DNA of 48,573 nucleotides from Xenophilus aerolatus (GCA_030418545.1 QAIB01000017.1:1-48573), one strand, 5' to 3'. Shown: positions 16,149-26,233, counted from the stretch's first letter. Notes: generated by a model not told the origin, from the sequence alone. A program made the numbers and translations.

Positions 16149-17494
16149 GGCGGCGCGCACATTCGCATCCGGTCGATGGGCGGCACCGCCCGCGCTGGCG
16201 CCGTTCGCTGCGCGTGCGGCTGGTGATGTGGTTCCTGGTGCTCGCCCTGGTGATGGCGGGCATCTTCCTGGGCGGCATGAAGCGCTCCTTCTCCAACGGC
16301 TGGGGGGCGGTCGCGCAGCCCCTGCTGATGGATTACGAGGACCGCATCGTGGCCGAGCTGGGCACGCCGCCCGACGTGGCGAAGGCGCAGGCCCTGGTCG
16401 CGCGCCTGCCGATCACGTTGCGCATCAGCGGCCCGCAGGTCAACTGGGACTCGCACCCCGGCCAGCCCGAACACGGCTTCCTGCGCGACGCGCGGCCCGC
16501 CAACGGCGAGGAAGAGCGCTGGTACGTGCGCCAGACCGCCGACGGCCACCGCGTGGTCTTCGGCTGGGCGCCGCGCGTGTGGGAGCAGGCGCCTCGCGCG
16601 GCGGGCTGGGGCACGCTGGCCGCGCTGCTGCTGCTGGTGGTGGGCGTGTACGCCGGCATCAGCCGCCTGCTGCGCCCGCTGATCGACATCCGCGAAGGGG
16701 CCGAGCGCTTCGGCCGCGGCGAGTTCGAAAAGCCCATCCCCATCCGCCACTGCGACGACCTGGGCGACCTGGCGCAGCGCATCAACACCATGGCGCACGA
16801 CATCCGCGCCATGCTCGACGCCAAGCGCACGCTGCTGCTGGCCATGAGCCACGAGCTGCGTTCGCCGCTCACCCGCGCGCGGCTCAATGCCGAACTGCTG
16901 CCCGAAGCCGGCGAGGGCGCGGCCGAACGCGAAGCGCTGCTGCGCGACCTCGGCGAGATGCGCGAGCTCATCAGCGACCTGCTCGAAAGCGAGCGCCTGG
17001 CCAGCCCGCACGTCGCCCTGCAGCGCGAGCCTGTCGACCTGCCCGCGCTGGTGCGCGAGGTGCAGGACGAACTGGCCGCGCGCGGCGTGCCGATGGCGCA
17101 GGCGGTGCGAGTCGAGGTGGCGCCCGGCCTGCCGGCGCCGGCGCTCGACCGCTCGCGCGTGCGCCTGCTGCTGCGCAACCTCCTCGACAACGCGCTGCGC
17201 CACGGCGCCGGCGGCGCGCAGCCGCCGGTGGTGTCGCTGCGCTCCGCGAGTGCAAGCGAAGGTCGGGGCGGCGTCGAGATCGAGGTGCGCGACTTCGGCC
17301 CCGGCGTGCCCGACGAGCAGCTCGCGCGCCTGGCCGAGCCCTTCTACCGCCCCGACAGCGCGCGCACCCGCAGCGCCGGCGGCGTGGGCCTGGGCATGTA
17401 CCTGTGCCGGCTCGTGGCGCAGGCGCACGGCGGCGGGCTCACGCTGCGCAACGCCGGGCCCGGGCTGGCCGTCACGGCGCTCCTGAATTCATAG
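16145..17494 (+). CDS. Sensor histidine kinase (CpxA-like)
   Basis: The 449-residue inner-membrane kinase has TM1 at about 26-44, a periplasmic sensor of about 110 residues, TM2 at about 155-172, a HAMP segment, and HisKA with His236 in LLAMSHELRSPLTRARLN. The HATPase part follows (NLLDNALRHGAGG, DFGPGVPDEQ, GVGLGMYLCRLVAQAHGG). GTG 16145 overlaps the regulator stop; the first internal ATG would fall inside TM1. The last codons and stop (LLNS) are provided by the dispersed repeat at 17479-17536. Confidence 0.93.
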   Translation: MRRRAHSHPVDGRHRPRWRRSLRVRLVMWFLVLALVMAGIFLGGMKRSFSNGWGAVAQPLLMDYEDRIVAELGTPPDVAKAQALVARLPITLRISGPQVNWDSHPGQPEHGFLRDARPANGEEERWYVRQTADGHRVVFGWAPRVWEQAPRAAGWGTLAALLLLVVGVYAGISRLLRPLIDIREGAERFGRGEFEKPIPIRHCDDLGDLAQRINTMAHDIRAMLDAKRTLLLAMSHELRSPLTRARLNAELLPEAGEGAAEREALLRDLGEMRELISDLLESERLASPHVALQREPVDLPALVREVQDELAARGVPMAQAVRVEVAPGLPAPALDRSRVRLLLRNLLDNALRHGAGGAQPPVVSLRSASASEGRGGVEIEVRDFGPGVPDEQLARLAEPFYRPDSARTRSAGGVGLGMYLCRLVAQAHGGGLTLRNAGPGLAVTALLNS

Positions 17495-17536
17495 CTACAC
17501 GCGCCTGTACCACGGGCGTTTGAGGCCGATTTCATT
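17479..17536. repeat. Dispersed Comamonadaceae-type repeat, copy B
   Basis: The pattern GCTCCTGAATTCATAGCTAC, then GCGCCTGTACCACGGGCG, then TTTGAGGCCGATTT matches copies A and C in layout: the AATT-TAGCT core, a short inverted pair, and a GGCC-TT tail. It fills the entire gap between the convergent kinase and LysR genes and contributes the kinase stop codon TAG. Confidence 0.65.
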
Positions 17537-18393
17537 CACAGATCCGGCACCAGCCGCTGCAGGTGCTCCGCGAACGCGGCGACCAGCGCCGGCGGGTGCG
17601 GCAGGCCGAAGCGCACATGCAGGCCCACGGTGGGCAGCGGCGGTAGGCCCTCGCCGGCCGCCAGCACCTGCAGGTCGGCCGGCACCGCCGATTGGGTGAG
17701 CACCGCGATCGCCTGGCCCGAGCGCACCACCGCCAGCAGCCCCGACATGCTGCCGCTCGCGTAGGCCACGCGGTAGGGCCGCTGCGCCGCGTCGAGCCGT
17801 TCGCAGGCCGCGCGGTGGTCCAGCGTGTCGGGGTCCGACAGCGCGATCTGCAGCGGCTCGCGCAGGGCAGCGGCGTCGTGGCGGTGGCCCACCCACACCA
17901 GTGGCTCGCGGCGCAGCGGCGGGACGGGGTCGTCGGCGTCGGGCGTGGAGACCAGCGCCAGGTCCAGGGCGTGCTGCTGCAACTGCGTGAGCAAGCGCGG
18001 CGTCGGCGCGCACACCACCTCGACCAGCACGTTGGGATGCTGCCCCGCGAAGCTGCGCAGGATCGCCGGCAGAAAGGCGGCCGCGTAGTCGTCGGGGCAG
18101 CCGAAGCGCAGCGTGCCCGCCAGGCCCGTGCCCGACAGGTCGGCTACCGCCGCGTCGTGTTGCCGCAGCAGCGTGCGCGCATGGACCAGCAGGCGTTCGC
18201 CGTGCAGCGTGAGCGTCACGCCGCGGCCGGTGCGGTGGAGCAGCGGCTGGGCGAGCATGTCTTCCAGCTTCTTGACCTGCATGCTCACCGCGGCCTGCGT
18301 GCGGCCGATGCGCGCGGCGGCACGGCCCAGCGTGCGCGTCTCGGCGATCGCGACGAAGGTGCGCAGCAGGTCGACGTCGAGGAGGGGTCTCAT
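17536..18393 (-). CDS. LysR-family transcriptional regulator
   Basis: The 285-residue protein has the N-terminal LysR helix-turn-helix (LLRTFVAIAETRTLGRAAAR, then RTQAAVSMQVKKLEDML) and an effector-binding domain starting near GTLRFGCPDDYAAAFLP. Targets are not shown by the sequence; neighbouring genes are a transporter on the same strand and the two-component system converging on it. ATG at 18393 (reverse strand) fits the family; the longer open frame above it is an artefact of high GC. Confidence 0.93.
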   Translation of the reverse strand: MRPLLDVDLLRTFVAIAETRTLGRAAARIGRTQAAVSMQVKKLEDMLAQPLLHRTGRGVTLTLHGERLLVHARTLLRQHDAAVADLSGTGLAGTLRFGCPDDYAAAFLPAILRSFAGQHPNVLVEVVCAPTPRLLTQLQQHALDLALVSTPDADDPVPPLRREPLVWVGHRHDAAALREPLQIALSDPDTLDHRAACERLDAAQRPYRVAYASGSMSGLLAVVRSGQAIAVLTQSAVPADLQVLAAGEGLPPLPTVGLHVRFGLPHPPALVAAFAEHLQRLVPDL

Positions 18394-18509
18394 CTTGCGA
18401 AAGGGGCGGGGCGCCCGGCGGGGGGCGGAAGCGCCGAGTGTCGATGCGCTCGCGCGCATGGGCCGCGATATTTCGCGGCGGTGCCCGGCGCACGCGCGCG
18501 GGCCTGCCC

Positions 18510-20300
18510 TCAGGAGAACTCGCGCGCCGGCACCAGGCGCCAGCTGCCTCCGCCTTGCAGCTCCAGCACCTGCGTGTGGTAGCGCAGCACGGCCCGACGG
18601 TGCGCGATGCTGATCAGCGTGGCCCCCGTGTCGCGCAGGCGCTGGTAGAGCGCGGCCTCGGTGGCGGCATCCAGCGCACTGGTGGCCTCGTCGAGGATGA
18701 CGGCACGCGGGCGACGCGACAGCACGCGCGCAAAGGCCATGCGCTGCTGCTCGCCCATCGAGAGCAGCTTGTCCCAGTCCCGCACCGCGTCGAGCCCGCC
18801 GACCCGCTCGGCCAGCCCGCCGAGATGCGCGGCGTCGAGCAACTCCAGCAACTCTTCGTCGGTGTGTGCACGGCCATCGGCGGGATAGAGGATCTGGTGA
18901 CGAAGCGTGCCCAGCTGCATGTAGGGCCGTTGCGGCAGGAAGCACACCTGCTCGGGCGCCAGGGTGCGCACCGTGCCGCTGCCGGTGCGCCACAGGCCGG
19001 CCAGGGCGCGCAGGAGCGAACTCTTTCCGCAGCCGCTGGGCCCGGCGATCATCAGGCCGTCGCCGGGGCCCAGGCGCAGCGACAGGTCGCGGATCAGCAG
19101 CCGGTCCGAGCGCGGAACATACAGCGTCACGTTCTCGACGCACAGCTCGTCGTCGCCGCATTCGCTGCGGATCTCCTGCCCCGCGCTTGCTGCCGCTTCT
19201 GGGTCGGCGTCACCCGGGACCACCGCGCGCGCCAGCGCGTGCAGGCGATCGATGCCCGCGACGAAGCGGCTCAGTCCTTCGAAGTTGTCGACGATCAGCC
19301 CCACGGCGCCCAGCACCGCGGCGAAGGCGCCGCCGGCCTGCACCGCACGGCCGACCTCCATCCGGCCCGACAGCACCTCGTTCGCGAGGATGATGCTCGG
19401 CACCACCAGCGTCAGCTGACTGAATGCGCGCTGGAAGAGATTGAGCGTGCGCTGCTTGCGGATCAGTCGCCCGTAGTTGGCGAAGGCCGCCTGGAACCGT
19501 GTGTTCAGCTCGGCGCGCTCCTGGGCCTCGCCGCGGTAGAACGCGATCGATTCGGCGTTCTCGCGAAAACGCATCAGTCCGAAGCGGAAATCCGCTTCGC
19601 GCCGCAGCTGCCAGAAGTTGAGACGGATCAGCGGGGCACCGAAGACATACAGCGCCACGAAGGTGCCGAAGGCGGCGTACACGGCCAGGAAGAGCACCAG
19701 CGTCTTCGAGATGGACCACAGCACCGCGCTGAACGCGACCAGCTGCATCAGCGAGCCGAGGAATATCAGGGCGAAGTTGATCGAGCGGCCGGTGAAGGTG
19801 TTGATGTCCTCGCTGATGCGCTGGTCGGGGTTGTCCAGGTCCTCGCGCCCGCCCAGTTCGTAATACCGCCGGCGGTGCAGGTAGCCGTCGAGGAAGTGGT
19901 GGGTGAGCCAGCGGCGCCAGTGGTTGCCCAGGTAGTCCCGCAGGTAGTAGTAGCCGGCATAGGTCGGTGCGGCGAAGGCCAGCACGACCAGGCTCCAGCG
20001 CACCGCCGTCCAGAAACGGTCGGCGTCGCGGGCCGCGAGCGCCGAGGTCATGTCGCCGGTGCGCGAGACGAGCATCACCGCGAGCTGCGTCTCGCACAGC
20101 ATCACCACGATCAGCATGCCCAGCAGCGCCCACGCGCTGCGGCGCTGCCCGCCCACCCAGTAGGGCCGGGCAACTTCCATGAACTGCTTCCACGCGGCCA
20201 TCGACAGCGTGGGCGGCCGGGCGGCGCGCCGCCTCGGCGGCGCAGCAGGACCATCGGTGGGGAGCGTGGAGCCGATGTCGGCTGGCGCGATGGCGGACAT
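18510..20300 (-). CDS. ABC transporter, fused permease and ATPase (SbmA/BacA-YddA group)
   Basis: The 596-residue half-transporter has an N-terminal ABC-membrane-2 type domain (about 35-360, with ENAESIAFYRGEAQE, a hallmark of the peroxisomal ABCD/YddA group). A C-terminal ATPase follows: Walker A GPSGCGKSS at 420-428, signature LSMGEQQRMAFAR, Walker B AVILDEATSALD. It should work as a homodimer in the inner membrane; relatives move peptides, vitamins or acyl compounds. The substrate is unknown. It lies 116 bases from the LysR gene on the same strand. Confidence 0.9.
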   Translation of the reverse strand: MSAIAPADIGSTLPTDGPAAPPRRRAARPPTLSMAAWKQFMEVARPYWVGGQRRSAWALLGMLIVVMLCETQLAVMLVSRTGDMTSALAARDADRFWTAVRWSLVVLAFAAPTYAGYYYLRDYLGNHWRRWLTHHFLDGYLHRRRYYELGGREDLDNPDQRISEDINTFTGRSINFALIFLGSLMQLVAFSAVLWSISKTLVLFLAVYAAFGTFVALYVFGAPLIRLNFWQLRREADFRFGLMRFRENAESIAFYRGEAQERAELNTRFQAAFANYGRLIRKQRTLNLFQRAFSQLTLVVPSIILANEVLSGRMEVGRAVQAGGAFAAVLGAVGLIVDNFEGLSRFVAGIDRLHALARAVVPGDADPEAAASAGQEIRSECGDDELCVENVTLYVPRSDRLLIRDLSLRLGPGDGLMIAGPSGCGKSSLLRALAGLWRTGSGTVRTLAPEQVCFLPQRPYMQLGTLRHQILYPADGRAHTDEELLELLDAAHLGGLAERVGGLDAVRDWDKLLSMGEQQRMAFARVLSRRPRAVILDEATSALDAATEAALYQRLRDTGATLISIAHRRAVLRYHTQVLELQGGGSWRLVPAREFS

Positions 20301-20416
20301 CAGGCGTCTGGCGGGGAGCGGAATCGGGCGCCTGCGGCCTGCCGAGAAGTGCGCTGCATCGCGCGTCCTTCAGTCGGCAGCCGCCGCGAGCCGCAAGGTC
20401 GGTGGCGGCGTGGCAC

Positions 20417-20614
20417 TCAGCGCGACAGCTGCGCCTGCATGGCCCGCGTCGTCAGCGCCGCGCGCTCCGCCGCGCGTGCGAGCAGGCTTTCATCCACGCC
20501 GAATTCCTGGGCCACGTGGCGCACCTCCGAGGGATCGTTCACGTTGACGTCCGAGTGCTCGCTCCTGCGCAGGGCAAAGGGTTCGAGCGCCAAGTATTTT
20601 TCCATCGAGTGCAT
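20417..20614 (-). CDS. Small DUF3606 protein
   Basis: The 65-residue protein contains DVNVNDPSEVRHVAQEFGVDE, which matches the DUF3606 pattern (a short helical domain found in small proteobacterial proteins). I start it at the ATG at 20614 (reverse strand), because GGGAG lies 5 bases upstream; the next ATG above (20632) has no ribosome-binding site. Function unknown. It lies upstream of the ABC transporter on the same strand and is divergent from dgdA. Confidence 0.78.
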   Translation of the reverse strand: MHSMEKYLALEPFALRRSEHSDVNVNDPSEVRHVAQEFGVDESLLARAAERAALTTRAMQAQLSR

Positions 20615-20643
20615 CGTGAGCTCCCAGGCCATTTGTTCGTTGA

Positions 20644-22613
<1,970 letters not shown>

Positions 22614-22737
22614 GGTGTGCGGATCCTTTCGTGATGCGTGGAGGACGGCGCGGCGGGACGCCGGCCGTTCATCAGCAAGACGGGGGACGTCCAGGCGTTG
22701 TGACAGCCGTGTGCCCACCGCCACGCACCGGTGCTTG

Positions 22738-22803
22738 GAAACGCTCCTGAATTGATAGCTGTCGATGCAAGCCCGGTGGGCGCTGGGGCCCGATTCGGCT
22801 TGA
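22738..22803. repeat. Dispersed Comamonadaceae-type repeat, copy C
   Basis: ACGCTCCTGAATTGATAGCT opens the unit, then a GCCCGGTGGGC inverted pair, then GGGGCCCGATTCGGCTTGA. Layout and core agree with copies A (9556) and B (17479). It lies in the 281-base gap between the divergent AhpD-like and oxidoreductase genes, where it may displace or carry promoter sequence. Nothing else is recognisable in that gap apart from the ribosome-binding site of the next gene. Confidence 0.6.
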
Positions 22804-22894
22804 GGCTGCCATGTCGCCTGCGCGCCTGCGGCCGCCCGCGCCCACGGCTAGGATGGCCGCCCGCTGTCCAACATCCACGCAGGAGACATCCGCC

Positions 22895-23944
22895 ATGAGC
22901 ACTGCCATCGCCGCCACCAACCACCAGTTCAAGCTCGCCAGCCGGCCCACGGGCGCCGCCACGCGCGAGAACTTCAGCTACGGCGAGGCGCCCGTCGCCC
23001 AGCCGGCCGACGGCGGCGTGCTGGTCAAGACCCTGATGCTCTCGCTCGACCCCGCGATGCGTGGCTGGATGAACGAGGGCAGGAGCTACATCCCGCCGGT
23101 CCAGATCGGCGAGGTGATGCGTGCCGGTGGCGTGGGCCGCGTGGTCGCGTCGAAGAACCCGGCCTTCGCCGTCGGCGACGTGGTGTACGGCACGCTGGGC
23201 GTGCAGGAATACGCGCTGGTGTCGGCCGACGAAGTCAAGCGCAGTGGCCTCACCAAGATCGACCTGAAGGCCGGCACCGCCAGCCAGTGGCTCAACGTGC
23301 TCGGCATGCCGGGCATGACCGGCTACTTCGGTTTGCTCGAGGTCGGCCTGGCCAAGGCGGGCGACACGGTGGTCGTCTCCGGCGCGGCCGGTGCCGTCGG
23401 CCAGACCGTGGGCCAGCTCGCGAAGATCAAGGGTTGCCGCGCCATCGGCATCGCCGGCGGCGCCGCCAAGTGCGAGTGGGTCGTCAAGGAACTGGGCTTC
23501 GACGCCTGCATCGACTACAAGGCCGGCCCGGGCGCCGTGCGCGAGGGCCTGAAGGAACATGCGCCCAAGGGCGTCGACGTGTACTTCGACAACGTCGGCG
23601 GCGAGATCCTCGACACCGTGATGGCCAAGCTCGCACGCAAGGCCCGCATCGTCATCTGCGGCGCCATCAGCCAGTACAACAACGCCAACAGCATGCCCGC
23701 CGCGGGCCCCAAGAACTACCTGAGCCTGCTCGTGAACCGCGCGCGCATGGAAGGCATGGTCGTCTTCGACTACGCCGACCGCTACCACGTCGCCATCGCC
23801 GAAATGGCCGGCTACCTCAAGGACGGCCGCATGAAGAGCCGCGAGGACATCGTGCAGGGCATCGAGAACTTCCCCGAGGCGCTGGGCAAGCTGTTCTCGG
23901 GCGAGAACTTCGGCAAGCTGGTGCTGGAAGTCGCGAAGGACTGA
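22895..23944 (+). CDS. NADP-dependent MDR-family oxidoreductase (CurA/PTGR-like)
   Basis: The 349-residue protein is a zinc-independent medium-chain reductase: LSLDPAMRGWMNEGRSYIPP near the N-terminus, the Rossmann stretch VVSGAAGAVGQTVGQLAK, and VDVYFDNVGGEILDTVM. These features typify double-bond reductases acting on unsaturated ketones or aldehydes, such as CurA and prostaglandin reductase. AGGAGA lies 8 bases before ATG 22895. It stands alone on the plus strand; the next gene (OsmC) follows after 103 bases. Confidence 0.92.
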   Translation: MSTAIAATNHQFKLASRPTGAATRENFSYGEAPVAQPADGGVLVKTLMLSLDPAMRGWMNEGRSYIPPVQIGEVMRAGGVGRVVASKNPAFAVGDVVYGTLGVQEYALVSADEVKRSGLTKIDLKAGTASQWLNVLGMPGMTGYFGLLEVGLAKAGDTVVVSGAAGAVGQTVGQLAKIKGCRAIGIAGGAAKCEWVVKELGFDACIDYKAGPGAVREGLKEHAPKGVDVYFDNVGGEILDTVMAKLARKARIVICGAISQYNNANSMPAAGPKNYLSLLVNRARMEGMVVFDYADRYHVAIAEMAGYLKDGRMKSREDIVQGIENFPEALGKLFSGENFGKLVLEVAKD

Positions 23945-24047
23945 GCACCGGCGGCATGGCGCACAGGCGGTCTGCCGTGCGGCTGGCTGGTGCCGGGCTT
24001 CAACGCAGAGGCAGAATCCGCCGAGCCCCGCGCTCCCCGGAGGTCCC

Positions 24048-24476
24048 ATGCGCATCCGAGCCACCGTCCGCAACACCGCGTCATCGCACGCCACCACCGT
24101 CGAGACCGGCGAGGTGCGCCAGTCGCTGAACGTGCCGCCCAAGCCCGCGGGCCGGGGCTCGACCGTCAACGGCGGTGAGTTCCTGATGCTGGCGCTGGCC
24201 ACCTGCTACTGCAACGACCTGTTCCGCGAGGCGGCGCGGCTGGGCCTCGTGCTCGATGCGGTCGAGGTGGAAGCGAGTGCCGAGTTCCCCGGCGTCGGTC
24301 TGGCCGCCAGCGACATTCGCTACACGGCACGGGTGCAGTCGAGTGCCCCGCCCGAGGCGATCGAGCGGCTCCTCGCGGAAACCGATGCCGTGGCCGAGGT
24401 GCACAACACGCTGCGGGCCGGCGTGCCGGTGCGGTGGGTGCAGGCGCAAGGCGCCCAGAGTTCGGTGACCGGCTGA
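24048..24476 (+). CDS. OsmC family protein
   Basis: The 142-residue protein has the OsmC core FLMLALATCYCNDLFREAARLG with candidate peroxidatic cysteines 53 and 55. The beta-strand N-terminus is shortened, as in the YhfA-like branch. The second conserved cysteine of true OsmC/Ohr proteins, normally in the C-terminal half, is absent. GGAGGTCCC precedes ATG 24048. It is the first of four closely spaced genes with the unknown gene, the acetyltransferase and the halohydrin-dehalogenase-like gene. Confidence 0.83.
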   Translation: MRIRATVRNTASSHATTVETGEVRQSLNVPPKPAGRGSTVNGGEFLMLALATCYCNDLFREAARLGLVLDAVEVEASAEFPGVGLAASDIRYTARVQSSAPPEAIERLLAETDAVAEVHNTLRAGVPVRWVQAQGAQSSVTG

Positions 24477-24481
24477 CCCGC

Positions 24482-24922
24482 ATGGCGGATGCGGACGACA
24501 TCGTGGCCGAGGTCCGTGCCCTGCGCAGGGCCGGGCATGTGCGCGGCGGCGCCTTGCCGCAGGGCTTCGATTCGCCGGAAGCTGCGGCACGGTCGTTCGG
24601 CCTGGCGAGTGAGCCGGGCATCTACGCAGAGATCGATGCGGCGCAGGCCGTCTCCGTACTCCAGCGTGTGATCCATGGCGACCTGGCCTATGGCGTGGAG
24701 CTGGTGCCTCCAGCCAGGGCGCAACGGCTGGCCATCGCCTTCGTGCAGGCGGCCGGCGGGCTCGGCGCACGCTATTTCACCAACGGCGCGCCGGGCCTGC
24801 CGAACCCGTCGGTTGCGGGCGGCGCCTCCTTGTCGCCGGCCACCGACGCCACCTTCGACACCGGCATCCTCGTTCTCGTGCCGCAGCGTACCGCCTGCCT
24901 CTGGTTCGAGGACGAAGACTGA
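24482..24922 (+). CDS. Conserved-looking hypothetical protein
   Basis: I do not recognise this 146-residue protein. It has no signal peptide or membrane segment. Visible features are an acidic, helical N-terminus (MADADDIVAEVRALRRAGHV) and a C-terminal half with ARYFTNGAPGLPNPSVAGG and VLVPQRTACLWFEDED. Its codon use matches the chromosome. ATG 24482 is 5 bases after the OsmC stop, so the two are probably co-translated; a start further upstream would overlap OsmC. Confidence 0.75.
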   Translation: MADADDIVAEVRALRRAGHVRGGALPQGFDSPEAAARSFGLASEPGIYAEIDAAQAVSVLQRVIHGDLAYGVELVPPARAQRLAIAFVQAAGGLGARYFTNGAPGLPNPSVAGGASLSPATDATFDTGILVLVPQRTACLWFEDED

Positions 24923-24947
24923 CGGTGCCCACGAAGCGGAGAATCCC

Positions 24948-25505
24948 ATGACCCCGGTACCGCGTCGCGTCACCCTGCGCCCCATGACCGAGCAGGACCT
25001 GCCCATGCTCCACGACTGGCTGAACCGCCCGCACATCGTGCAGTGGTGGGGCGGCGAGGCGGCGCGCCCGTCGTGGGACGACGTGCAGGCGCAATACCGG
25101 CCGAGCGTCATGGCGGCGGAGGGCGTCACGCCTTACATCGCGATGCTGGGCGACGAGCCGATCGGCTATGCGCAGTCGTACGTCGCCGTGGGCAGCGGAG
25201 GTGGCTGGTGGGAGGACGAGACCGACCCCGGCGTGCGCGGCATCGACCAGTCGCTCGCGGACGCATCGCGATTGGGTCAAGGCCTGGGCACGCTGCTGGT
25301 CCGCGCGCTGGTCGCCAGGCTGTTCGAAGACCCGGCGGTGACCAGGATCCAGACCGACCCCGCGCCGGACAACCTGCGCGCGATCCGTTGCTACGAAAAG
25401 GCCGGCTTCGCGGCGCTCCGGACCATCGACACGCCGGACGGCCCGGCCCTGTACATGGTTCAGACGCGCGAGGCCTTCGTCGAGCACGCACGCCGCGTGG
25501 CCTGA
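24948..25505 (+). CDS. Aminoglycoside 6'-N-acetyltransferase, AAC(6')-Ib-like
   Basis: The 185-residue GNAT protein closely resembles AAC(6')-Ib (AacA4), whose sequence I recall. Shared runs include HIVQWWGGEAARP (one or two changes), VTPYIAMLG, EPIGYAQSYVA, ETDPGVRGIDQ, NLRAIRCYEKAGF and YMVQTR. The enzyme would transfer acetyl from acetyl-CoA to the 6'-amino group of aminoglycosides. At the position of Leu119 it has Ser (GIDQSLADAS), as in the gentamicin-active Ib' and AAC(6')-II forms. The two -cr positions look wild type (WW before EDETDPG; D in TPDGPAL). A GCGGAGA site precedes ATG 24948. No integron site is seen. Confidence 0.88.
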   Translation: MTPVPRRVTLRPMTEQDLPMLHDWLNRPHIVQWWGGEAARPSWDDVQAQYRPSVMAAEGVTPYIAMLGDEPIGYAQSYVAVGSGGGWWEDETDPGVRGIDQSLADASRLGQGLGTLLVRALVARLFEDPAVTRIQTDPAPDNLRAIRCYEKAGFAALRTIDTPDGPALYMVQTREAFVEHARRVA

Positions 25506-25552
25506 CTGCGCAGCCTTTCACAACGCTGCGATTCGAAACTTTGGAGCCGCCC

Positions 25553-26233
25553 ATGAAGGATTTGCTCACCGGCCGACGCGTGCTCATCACCCAGTCCACC
25601 GAATTCATGGGCCCGGTGCTGTGCGAGGTGTTCGAGGAACAGGGCGCGACGGTGGTCGCCAGCGCCGAGGCGCTCTCGGCACCCGATGCCGCCGAGCGCG
25701 TCGTGCGCGAGGCCGGCCCCATCGACGTGCTGGTCGCCAACCTCGCGTTCGCGGCCCCGACCACGCTGGCGCAGGAGGTGGACGAGGACGAGTGGCGAAG
25801 CGCCTTCGCGGCGCTGGTCGACCCGCTCCCGCGCCTGGTGCGCGCGGCGGCGCCGGCGATGCTGGCCCGCGGCGCGGGCAAGATCCTGATCCTGGGCAGC
25901 GCCTCGGCGCTGCGCGGCATGAAGCGCGCGTCGACCTACAGCGCGGCGCGCGGCGCCCAGCTGGCCTATGCGCAGGCGGTGGGCGTCGAGTTCGCGCCGC
26001 AGGGCGTGCAGGTCAATGCGATCGCGCAGAACTTCGTCGACAACCCGACCTACTTCCCGGCCGAGGTGCAGGCCAACCCGCGTTTCCAGGAGCGGCTGCG
26101 GCGTGAGGTGCCGCTGGGCCGGCTGGTCGCCGCGCGCGAGGACGCGCAGTTCGCGGCCTACCTGTGCAGCGCGGCGGCGGATTGCTTCGTCGGGCAGGTG
26201 TTTCCGGTGTGCGGCGGCTGGGTGGGGCGCTGA
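25553..26233 (+). CDS. Probable halohydrin dehalogenase (SDR-related)
   Basis: The 226-residue protein has an SDR fold but lacks two SDR hallmarks. The glycine-rich NAD-binding loop is replaced by T13-QSTE-F18-M-G20, which fits the halohydrin dehalogenase motif T-x4-F/Y-x-G. The catalytic set is Ser116, Tyr129, Arg133 (S-x12-Y-x3-R), with Arg in place of the usual Lys. The NFVDNPTYFP and VPLGRL stretches also recall HheA-type enzymes. The expected reaction is cofactor-free closure of vicinal haloalcohols to epoxides, or ring opening with nucleophiles. TGGAG precedes ATG 25553. It lies 47 bases after the acetyltransferase. Confidence 0.85.
   Translation: MKDLLTGRRVLITQSTEFMGPVLCEVFEEQGATVVASAEALSAPDAAERVVREAGPIDVLVANLAFAAPTTLAQEVDEDEWRSAFAALVDPLPRLVRAAAPAMLARGAGKILILGSASALRGMKRASTYSAARGAQLAYAQAVGVEFAPQGVQVNAIAQNFVDNPTYFPAEVQANPRFQERLRREVPLGRLVAAREDAQFAAYLCSAAADCFVGQVFPVCGGWVGR

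Noticed and set aside
25506-25552. An integron attC site after the AAC(6')-like gene
   Set aside because: No GTTRRRY/RYYYAAC inverted pair is visible, spacing and codon use match the chromosomal neighbours, and the next gene has its own ribosome-binding site.
25553-26233. Annotation as an ordinary NAD(P)-dependent SDR
   Set aside because: The glycine-rich cofactor loop (TGxxxGxG) is absent and the catalytic Lys is Arg, both pointing to a halohydrin dehalogenase.
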